From 2-01-FULL-51-21 sp964348955 (GTDB taxonomy: Bacteria > Patescibacteriota > Minisyncoccia > Phycocordibacterales > 2-01-FULL-51-21): DNA of 19,755 nt. The notes below the pieces were generated by a model that did no database searches, was not told the DNA's origin, and saw nothing but the letters and a program-made list of their open reading frames with translations. The stretch lies in contig CAYGEN010000011.1 in NCBI GenBank assembly GCA_964348955.1, forward strand, positions 1-19,755, written 5' to 3'. A program made the position numbers and the translations under genes. The stretch's first letter is position 1. Every line of letters begins with the position of its first letter. Positions 5,297-11,465 of this stretch are shown in pieces.

Positions 5297-5328
5297 CCCC
5301 GCGGCTCGCCAATTGACGAGCCGCGGGG
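5297..5328 (-). terminator. 12-bp GC-rich hairpin after the DUF7282 gene, no U-tract
   Basis: Perfect arms CCCCGCGGCTCG/CGAGCCGCGGGG with an 8-nt loop lie 28 nt past the stop at 5357. No T-run follows on the minus strand, so it may stabilise the mRNA 3' end or act as an atypical terminator. Confidence 0.45.
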
Positions 5329-5356
5329 ACAGGTGACATACCAACAAAAATAGATA

Positions 5357-5911
5357 TTATTGAACGTTGAATTTCTCAAGAATCATTACGCCGTCGCGGT
5401 CAAGCATTGGCACATCAACGCGGGGGTCAAAGGCGCGGTCGCCGTTGTCAATGTGAAGTACCGCAAAATAAACGCTTTGAGAGGCAGTGCCGCGCAGGAG
5501 TTCTACGGTGATATTGCTAAACGACCCCGCATTCTCGCGTTTCGCGCCGAGAATATTTCCCGGTGCGCCGCCGGCGTCATCATGAATGGCGACCCATCCT
5601 TCCTGCGGAAGTTCTGCCTCTGCCACCGCTACGGAGTTCCCTGCCGCTTGGTCGGCAACACGTACACTTCCCGCTCCCGCTACCACGATGCCTCCGTTTG
5701 AAGCACCGACTGACTCAAGTGCGGGAGTGTTACCCTCCTTGCGTGCTTCGGAACCCGTAATTTCCAATGTGTCACCGGTCATCTTCTCGCTTTCCAATCC
5801 TTCCGTCGTATCTCCGCTCGGACTAAGCCACAGCCACGCACTGCCTCCGCCGATGAGAAGGCCGAGTAAAAAGGTCACGATCATTTTCTGATTATTCGTC
5901 AGGTTATTCAT
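5357..5911 (-). CDS. Membrane-anchored or secreted DUF7282-like protein, 184 aa
   Basis: The N-terminus has one hydrophobic segment (about residues 11-31, MIVTFLLGLLIGGGSAWLWL), which is a signal anchor with no lipobox cysteine. A low-complexity linker rich in Gly, Ala, Ser and Glu follows (33-95). The C-terminal domain (about 98-184) begins GWVAIHDDAGGAPGNILG and ends PMLDRDGVMILEKFNVQ, the pattern of DUF7282 domains known from haloarchaea and several CPR genomes. The domain should lie outside the membrane; its function is unknown. The start at 5911 has an AAGG Shine-Dalgarno 4 nt upstream and a possible TATAAA -10 further up. Confidence 0.75.
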   Translation of the reverse strand: MNNLTNNQKMIVTFLLGLLIGGGSAWLWLSPSGDTTEGLESEKMTGDTLEITGSEARKEGNTPALESVGASNGGIVVAGAGSVRVADQAAGNSVAVAEAELPQEGWVAIHDDAGGAPGNILGAKRENAGSFSNITVELLRGTASQSVYFAVLHIDNGDRAFDPRVDVPMLDRDGVMILEKFNVQ

Positions 5912-5959
5912 ACTGCCTTCTGGTTACCTTTATAATGCCCCCTATTGTACACAAGAGCG

Positions 5960-6790
5960 CTATCGACACAAGCTATCCGCCTCCGAAAGAACGCGGTCAA
6001 TTTTTTGAGGCGAAAGGCCGACGTCCGCAAGGTCGCTTCGGTGTTCGGAGAGCGTCTGGCACAACACCACTTTCCGCTCCAAGAGAAGCCGCTTTTGCTG
6101 TTTTGAAAGGAGCGTCAAGGAAGTCAGCGGGTGCACCTTTGCATCATTGATGAGATCGTGTAAATTTCCTTTCAATGGATAGTTCCATCCAATCATGGCA
6201 AGACCCGCGCATGAACCGTAGGCAATCGCCTGGTCGGTAAATTTTGTATTCGTAATGAGCATGCCGCGGTCAATGCAAAAAGGATTTTTCTCACGGCCGC
6301 GTCCCGCGAACAGGTCTTTGAATCGTGAATGAACATAGAGCGGCACCTGCACATCCGATTTAAGTGTCAATGAATTATGAAATTTGAGCTCAGCGACAAT
6401 GCACTCGTTTTGCTTTTGCGCAACAATATCCACCTCATGGGAAACACACTTTCCCTGGAGCATTTGGTCGGTGAAGACGCGAAATCCGCGCGCCTTAAAA
6501 ATCTCGCCCACAAATGTCTCAAAAGGAAATCCCGACGGTCCGAGGTCGAAAATCGCTCGAGGCATGGAGTAACGCGCGGCGACCGGGCGCGCCGCTTTCC
6601 TAAGAAGCATGAACGCGTGGCGATATATTTCTGATGTGCGCATTCCGTCGGAAATCTCCCCTTCAATGTGCGTGACGATGCGCGAGCGAATCAGCGCGGA
6701 TGCGCCTGCGCGCAAAAGAGAAGCATTGAGTTTTTTCGACTCAAACGTCTCGCGCTCACCGTTGCCTTTAATGATGGTAATGGCTTTCAT
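5960..6790 (-). CDS. ATP-cone domain fused to a restriction-endonuclease-like domain, 276 aa
   Basis: Residues 1-85 form an ATP-cone: MKAITIIKGNGERETFESKKLNASLLRAGA...TSEIYRHAFMLLRK, the nucleotide-sensing module known from ribonucleotide reductases and NrdR. Residues 90-200 match the Mrr/PDDEXK fold: FETFVGEIFKARGF, then EVDIVAQ with D121 and AELKFHN with E134 and K136, the D-x(12)-E-x-K nuclease core. The final 70 residues (HPLTSLTLLSKQQKRLLL...) may form a helix-hairpin-helix-like tail. The architecture suggests a nuclease controlled by ATP/dATP, acting in repair or defence; its target is unknown. An AGGAG lies just upstream of the ATG and TATACT 13 nt upstream. The gene sits alone between mnmA and the DUF7282 gene. 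Confidence 0.8.
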   Translation of the reverse strand: MKAITIIKGNGERETFESKKLNASLLRAGASALIRSRIVTHIEGEISDGMRTSEIYRHAFMLLRKAARPVAARYSMPRAIFDLGPSGFPFETFVGEIFKARGFRVFTDQMLQGKCVSHEVDIVAQKQNECIVAELKFHNSLTLKSDVQVPLYVHSRFKDLFAGRGREKNPFCIDRGMLITNTKFTDQAIAYGSCAGLAMIGWNYPLKGNLHDLINDAKVHPLTSLTLLSKQQKRLLLERKVVLCQTLSEHRSDLADVGLSPQKIDRVLSEADSLCR

Positions 6791-6838
6791 GACTCCTCTC
6801 TTCAGTATAGGAGAAATGCGTCTAGCGTGCCAACCATC

Positions 6839-7909
6839 TCAAACGATAATACCGCCCCCAAGACACTCGTCTCCATCATAGAGAACGAGCGACTGCCCGC
6901 GAGAAACGAGCGGCACTGCGGCGTCATAGTGGATTATCGCCCGCCCCTCGTCAATCCCGCTTACCGCGACGGGAAGGAGCGACTGGCGGTAGCGAATGCG
7001 CGCGCCGTAGCGTTTCCCTGTCTTTGGTTCAGTATGCGTCCAGCGCGCATCGGTAATGACGAGGTCTTGCGAAGACACGCCGAGCGCGGATGGCGTGTGA
7101 GAAACCGTGAGCGTATTTGCTTCCATATCTTTGTCAACAACATAGTAAGGCGAGGTGTGTGGGCTTGCGGCCACGGCATAAAACCCATGCCGCTGTCCAA
7201 GCGTATAATAGTGCGCGCCATCGTGTGAGCCGATTTTTGCGCCAGATTCATCAAGAACCGCTCCCTCTGCAGATGGAATGTAGTGTGAAAGAAACTCCTT
7301 CATATCGAGCTTTCCGAGAAAGCAAATTCCCTGACTGTCTTTTTTATGAGCCGTGGGCAACCCTGCCCGCTCTGCAATGCGCCGCACGGCGGGTTTTGTA
7401 AGCATGCCCACGGGGAAAAGGGTTTGCGAAAGTTCACTTTGACCAAGCGTATATAGAAAATAACTCTGGTCTTTGTTGCCGTCTACGCCCGCATACAAGC
7501 GGTAGCCGTCCGGTTTTTGCGTTATGCGCGCGTAGTGACCGGTTGCAATATACGCTGCTCCCGCCTTCTCTGCCTTGCGCAAAAATGCGCCAAACTTAAT
7601 GTGCCGATTGCACATGACATCCGGATTCGGCGTGCGACCCGCCGCGTACTCGGCGATGAGATAGTCGGCAACCGCGCGCTTGTACTCATTTTCAAGATTA
7701 AGCGTTATGAACGGAATGCCAAGATTTGCCGCCACGCGCATGGCATCCTTACGGTCGTCCTCCGCCATGCATGGCACAAACTCCGGCTGCCACACTTTAA
7801 TGAACACGCCCGTAACCTCATACCCCTCATCTCGAAGCAAAAGTGCCGAAACGGAAGAATCCACGCCACCACTCATCCCCACGAAAACTTTAATGCCTTT
7901 TTTTACCAT
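6839..7909 (-). CDS. mnmA: tRNA-specific 2-thiouridylase MnmA, 356 aa
   Basis: The enzyme adenylates U34 of tRNA-Lys, -Glu and -Gln and transfers sulfur to make 2-thiouridine, supporting accurate decoding. The PP-loop GMSGGVDSS is at 11-19. The two catalytic cysteines are C100 (NPDVMCNRHIKF) and C196 (DSQGICFLG). Further family motifs are ATGHYARI, KDQSYFLYTL and HYYTLGQRHG. Length is normal. The start at 7909 (MVKKGIKVFVGMSGG) is favoured over 7927: it follows TGG-TATACC by 6 nt, the spacing seen at several genes here, and the longer form would read through the promoter. mltG ends 62 bp upstream. Confidence 0.95.
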   Translation of the reverse strand: MVKKGIKVFVGMSGGVDSSVSALLLRDEGYEVTGVFIKVWQPEFVPCMAEDDRKDAMRVAANLGIPFITLNLENEYKRAVADYLIAEYAAGRTPNPDVMCNRHIKFGAFLRKAEKAGAAYIATGHYARITQKPDGYRLYAGVDGNKDQSYFLYTLGQSELSQTLFPVGMLTKPAVRRIAERAGLPTAHKKDSQGICFLGKLDMKEFLSHYIPSAEGAVLDESGAKIGSHDGAHYYTLGQRHGFYAVAASPHTSPYYVVDKDMEANTLTVSHTPSALGVSSQDLVITDARWTHTEPKTGKRYGARIRYRQSLLPVAVSGIDEGRAIIHYDAAVPLVSRGQSLVLYDGDECLGGGIIV

Positions 7910-7915
7910 GGCACT

Positions 7916-7924
7916 GGTATACCA
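7916..7924 (-). promoter_or_regulatory. Extended -10 (TGGTATACC), leaderless start of mnmA
   Basis: On the minus strand TGGTATACC, then AGTGCC, then the mnmA ATG. It matches the 5171-5179 element in eight of nine positions and in spacing. Confidence 0.55.
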
Positions 7925-7971
7925 CACGAGCGCTCACTTCAAAACCCGCCGTGCATAGCGTCCCCGCCGAA

Positions 7972-9000
7972 TTATTTGAGAAAGGCCGCCCGGTTGGCTT
8001 TATGCTCTTCAAACGTAACGCTGTAATGCATGACGCCGTTTGGGTCAGAAAGATAGAAAAGGTAATTATTTTTTTCCGGGTCGGCTGCCGCAAGAATAGC
8101 ATCCAAGCTCGGGCTGCCGATGGGGCCAGGCGGAAGGCCTTTATTCCGATAGGTGTTGAACGGAGAATCAATTTTCAAATCATCAAAAGTGGGAGAGAAT
8201 GTCGGCCGATTCAGAATATAGCCAAACACCGCATCCACTTGAAGCGGCATGTCAATTCCGATCCGATTCCAAAGAATTCCCGAGATGATGCGGCGCACCT
8301 GCGTGGTTCGCGCCTCTTTTTCAATGAGCGAAGCCATGATAATTATTTCATCCAGTGAGTGTCCGGAAGCGGCAACCGAGTCGCGCACGCCTGCTATTTT
8401 TTTTTCAAAATTTTGTCGGAGCGCCGCAAACACCTCTTGCTCACTGGTCGTCGGCAAAAAAAGATAGGTATCCGGAAAGAGATATCCCTCAAGAGGCCTC
8501 GCCTCCCGTAAAAACTTCTCATGGTCAAAGTGCGGAAATTGCTCCGGTAAAAAAAGAGCGGCAATATCGGCAACGGTCGCTCCTTCTTGAACGGTCACGG
8601 GCACCATGGTGAGCCCAAAATTTCCGGTCATAATTTGCCGCGCAACGCTAAAAACATTTTTTGGTTTGTGAAATTGGTATTCACCCGCACGTACGCCGCT
8701 TTCCGTTCCAAAAAAAACAGACGCAAATCGAAACAGCACCGGATAATGAATCACCCTCTCTTCCGCAAGAATTGCGGCGGTTTCGCTTAAGGTTGACCCC
8801 CTTTCAATTCTAAGAATATTTTCAGTCGGGAAATCTCGTGGTGGTCCAATGAGTACGCCAAAAAAAAGGATGAGCGCAAACACTGCCGCGCCAATGGCTG
8901 GCAGGCGATATCCCGCAGAAAAATATTTTTGCGCGCGCGTGTGCCATATTAAATAGTATTTCGCGACCACCTTGAGCGCCGCCCGAAATGCAGGTCTCAT
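7972..9000 (-). CDS. mltG: Endolytic murein transglycosylase MltG, 342 aa
   Basis: The protein cleaves nascent peptidoglycan strands and so helps terminate glycan elongation. Residues 1-33 are basic and cytoplasmic, 34-52 form one membrane helix, and the rest is outside. A LysM-like stretch (LRIERGSTLSETAAILAEERVI, 63-84) precedes the YceG catalytic domain. Landmarks are EGYLFPDTYLF (171-181), the active-site region MASLIEKEA with Glu227 as likely catalyst, ISGILWNRI, MPLQVDAVFGY, and PFNTYRNKGLPPGPIGSPS. The ATG overlaps the stop of the upstream gene as ATGA, so the two are translationally coupled. Length is normal. Confidence 0.95.
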   Translation of the reverse strand: MRPAFRAALKVVAKYYLIWHTRAQKYFSAGYRLPAIGAAVFALILFFGVLIGPPRDFPTENILRIERGSTLSETAAILAEERVIHYPVLFRFASVFFGTESGVRAGEYQFHKPKNVFSVARQIMTGNFGLTMVPVTVQEGATVADIAALFLPEQFPHFDHEKFLREARPLEGYLFPDTYLFLPTTSEQEVFAALRQNFEKKIAGVRDSVAASGHSLDEIIIMASLIEKEARTTQVRRIISGILWNRIGIDMPLQVDAVFGYILNRPTFSPTFDDLKIDSPFNTYRNKGLPPGPIGSPSLDAILAAADPEKNNYLFYLSDPNGVMHYSVTFEEHKANRAAFLK

Positions 9001-10301
9001 ATGGGCAAATTTGATGGCGCTTCACCACGGCGGGACGGCACGCGCGATATGGTCGGCGTCTTAATGGCAATGCCGGGGAAGTGATAAATCGTCGCCAATT
9101 CTTCCGTATTGAAAACATACGCCTTTGTCTTGTGCGGTTCATGGAACCAGGAACGCATACGGTACGCTTCATATATTTTCCTTCTCGCTCGATTTTGCAG
9201 AATGTTACGAAAATCTTGCCACGGATAGTTAAAGTCTGCCAGGTAGCGCGTAACTGAGAACTCGTTTAAATTTGCCGTATTAAATTGCTTCCAAACGCCA
9301 AGCATGCCGACCAAATAAATGGGGTTGAATTTGTCTTTTTCCGCAAGGTATATGCCGCGAATACCGCAATCATAACCTTGCTTTGATATACTTCTCTCAA
9401 TCGCTTTAATGGTATCGCGTTCCCCTTCCGTCAACGTAATACGCTCAACAAGCTTGTCGTCAGAAGCGCCCGTAATTTCTCCCGTACGCTTTGCGGCATC
9501 GCTCATAATTTTCTTTATAAGCTCTGCTGCCTGATTTTTCCAACTATAGCGACTGCTCCACGGCCATTTTTTTGTGCCCTTGTGAGTCTGCACAATAATC
9601 TGCAGCCACATTTGATGCCCCTTCTCCAGAGAACCGAGCAATTCCATGACGGTGGCAAGCGGGTCGGTTTGTTCCTCGTCTTTTAGCGGCGCCTTGTCAA
9701 GACCATAGTCAATATAGGTTCTTATCGGATAGGCATCCTCTTTCCCCAGCATAAAGTCGCATCCCCAATAGGCATACTTGTCCAAGTCAAAAGGAATGAA
9801 TTTTGTATAATCATCAACATCATATATTTCCACTTCCGGATACTGCGCATAAATTTGCGTCTTAAGGAGTTCTTTTAAAAAATTCCGCGTGTAGATAAAA
9901 AAATGCACCTCGCCGTCTATGGAAACAAGTTCAAGCGAAAACCACGTGCGCACTTTACCTAAAAAATTACGGTCTAGAAAGGTGGTCTCCCCAATACCGA
10001 TATGGAGGCCAGCAAAGACCGCTTCCATTGCAAGCGGGGTGCGATTGATTTCGCGTGGAATACGTACCTCAATGACCGCCATTTTTTGGTTACGTATAAA
10101 GTATGCGCGGCGATAGCGCACCCACACTTTCCAAAAAATGAATGTCAATATCGCTGGCGCCCATAGCGGCGCAAGTACCACGAGAATTTTGACTATTACC
10201 GCCAAAAGCCCAGGCACATTGTTTGACAAAAAAACAAAGATGGCGATAAGCGCAAAAATCGCCACACCAACGGTTGAAATGCCAAATACCGTTTCTTTCA
10301 T
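8997..10301 (-). CDS. DUF8128-like conserved membrane protein, 434 aa
   Basis: Two hydrophobic segments (about residues 5-28 and 33-57: STVGVAIFALIAIFVFL and LAVIVKILVVLAPLWAPAILTFIFW) are followed by a large soluble domain beginning RNQKMAVIEVRIPREINRTPLAMEAVF. The pattern matches a family widespread in Parcubacteria (DUF8128 as I recall it), often found near type IV secretion or HerA/VirB4-type ATPase genes. No ATPase is in this window. Function is unknown; an envelope-associated role fits its coupling to mltG through an ATGA overlap. The start at 10301 (MKETVFGIST) is chosen over 10394: it lies 6 nt after TATACG, and the longer form overlaps the preceding gene and has no family character. 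Confidence 0.75.
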   Translation of the reverse strand: MKETVFGISTVGVAIFALIAIFVFLSNNVPGLLAVIVKILVVLAPLWAPAILTFIFWKVWVRYRRAYFIRNQKMAVIEVRIPREINRTPLAMEAVFAGLHIGIGETTFLDRNFLGKVRTWFSLELVSIDGEVHFFIYTRNFLKELLKTQIYAQYPEVEIYDVDDYTKFIPFDLDKYAYWGCDFMLGKEDAYPIRTYIDYGLDKAPLKDEEQTDPLATVMELLGSLEKGHQMWLQIIVQTHKGTKKWPWSSRYSWKNQAAELIKKIMSDAAKRTGEITGASDDKLVERITLTEGERDTIKAIERSISKQGYDCGIRGIYLAEKDKFNPIYLVGMLGVWKQFNTANLNEFSVTRYLADFNYPWQDFRNILQNRARRKIYEAYRMRSWFHEPHKTKAYVFNTEELATIYHFPGIAIKTPTISRVPSRRGEAPSNLPI

Positions 10302-10307
10302 AGGACG

Positions 10308-10313
10308 CGTATA
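10308..10313 (-). promoter_or_regulatory. -10 element (TATACG), leaderless start of the DUF8128-like gene
   Basis: On the minus strand GG-TATACG, then CGTCCT, then ATG. It has the same 6-nt spacing as at mnmA and the PD-(D/E)XK gene. It lies in the 67-bp gap after the regulator gene and would also drive mltG. Confidence 0.5.
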
Positions 10314-10368
10314 CCGACAAGCATACACCAAAGGTATCCTCTCGCGAAGGAGCGAACACTCCGGCTGC

Positions 10369-11394
10369 CTAGGCGAGCGCGTAGCGCCCGTCACTCAAAC
10401 GCTTAAATAGACGCGTATCCTGCAAATTTACCAGAATGGTATTGTCCTTAACATAGCGCTCCTTACGCACTTTACCTATGATTTCATCGCGCGTGAGCGC
10501 GCCATTTTCTTTGAGAACATGTTTAATAACATCCTTTACGACGCCTGAAGTATAGCCCCATTCCTTGAGCGCATAGAGTCCGCGCCCAACAAGCACAAAT
10601 CGAGGATCTTTGATGAGTTCGTTATGGCAGGTGGCGACGTGCGCCTTCTTGCCGAAGAGTTTTGTGATGGTATGCGCAACTTCCGTAAAATGCATGGGCG
10701 AGCCGTGCCGCTTAATGACGAGATAGGCGTAGTCGCGAATGCCTTTGACGCGAACGCTCGGCGAGCTCGCAATTCCCCATTCCCCAAGCGGATTTTTTCC
10801 GATTTCTTTGGAGAGCGAGAGCCATCGATGCATGACATCCTGATTTTTATATTTTTGACCCACCTCTTTGAGCTCCCGCAAAAAATTTTCAATAATTTCC
10901 GGCTCGGTCATAAGGTCCTTGTCTTTCATGCACGCGCAGAGATTTTTAAGCGCGTGATGAACCTGTTCGGCAAGTTCCGGATGTACCTGCCACCGATGAT
11001 GAAATGAATCGTCTTCTTTGTGTTTCGTAAACGAGTCGCCAAGGATGAGAAGGAAGTGCACCTGATTGCGCGCGCTTGCGTCCTTTGCGACATGCGCGAG
11101 AAAATCCTCTTCGGGCACAATGCCGCCATACTCGTCAACCATCCGCTCAAGCTCTTCAAACGCGGGTGCGGCTTTCGCGAACGTGGGTGATTTCCTGATG
11201 GCGTTGCGCGCGTAATTTTCAATCTGGCGCACTCGCTCGCGCGTGATGCCATAGCGCTTGCCAATGGACTCAAGCGTCATCTTTTCCGTTTTGTCCCCAA
11301 GACCGTAGCGAGAGATAATAATGTCTCGGATACGCGGAGCCAGAACGGCGGTAAGCTGTTTGACGGTTTGTTTTGGTTTTAGTGCGGTTGGCAT
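10369..11394 (-). CDS. Sigma-region-4-like HTH plus HARE-HTH protein, 341 aa
   Basis: Residues about 15-70 (RDIIISRYGL...MTLESIGKRYGITRERVRQIENYARNAIRK) are a typical sigma70 region 4, the helix-turn-helix that reads -35 elements and binds the polymerase beta flap. Sigma region 2 is absent, so it is not a full sigma factor. Residues about 225-287 (DYAYLVIKRHGSPMHFTEVAHTITKLFG...VLVGRGLYALKEWG) match a HARE-HTH domain, and the last 55 residues (VVKDVIKHVLKENGALTRDEIIGKV...SDGRYALA) look like a second. HARE-HTH is also found in the delta subunit RpoE. The protein probably tunes transcription. It has a recognisable promoter overlapping the end of leuS. Confidence 0.8.
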   Translation of the reverse strand: MPTALKPKQTVKQLTAVLAPRIRDIIISRYGLGDKTEKMTLESIGKRYGITRERVRQIENYARNAIRKSPTFAKAAPAFEELERMVDEYGGIVPEEDFLAHVAKDASARNQVHFLLILGDSFTKHKEDDSFHHRWQVHPELAEQVHHALKNLCACMKDKDLMTEPEIIENFLRELKEVGQKYKNQDVMHRWLSLSKEIGKNPLGEWGIASSPSVRVKGIRDYAYLVIKRHGSPMHFTEVAHTITKLFGKKAHVATCHNELIKDPRFVLVGRGLYALKEWGYTSGVVKDVIKHVLKENGALTRDEIIGKVRKERYVKDNTILVNLQDTRLFKRLSDGRYALA

Positions 11395-11436
11395 ATGCGG
11401 GAAAGTAATTGCGCGGCGTTTAAAAATATACCTTAA

Positions 11437-11465
11437 TGAATATCACTACCCTACCACACTGTCAA
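11437..11465 (-). promoter_or_regulatory. Promoter (TTGACA-17-TATTCA) for the sigma4/HARE gene
   Basis: On the minus strand a perfect -35 TTGACA (11460-11465) is followed by a 17-nt spacer and TATTCA (11437-11442). The -35 overlaps the leuS stop codon. A second candidate, GGTATATT, lies nearer the start. Confidence 0.55.

Noticed and set aside
10302..10394. 31-residue N-terminal extension of the DUF8128-like protein
   Set aside because: It overlaps the end of the regulator gene and reads through a TATACG promoter placed 6 nt before the shorter start.
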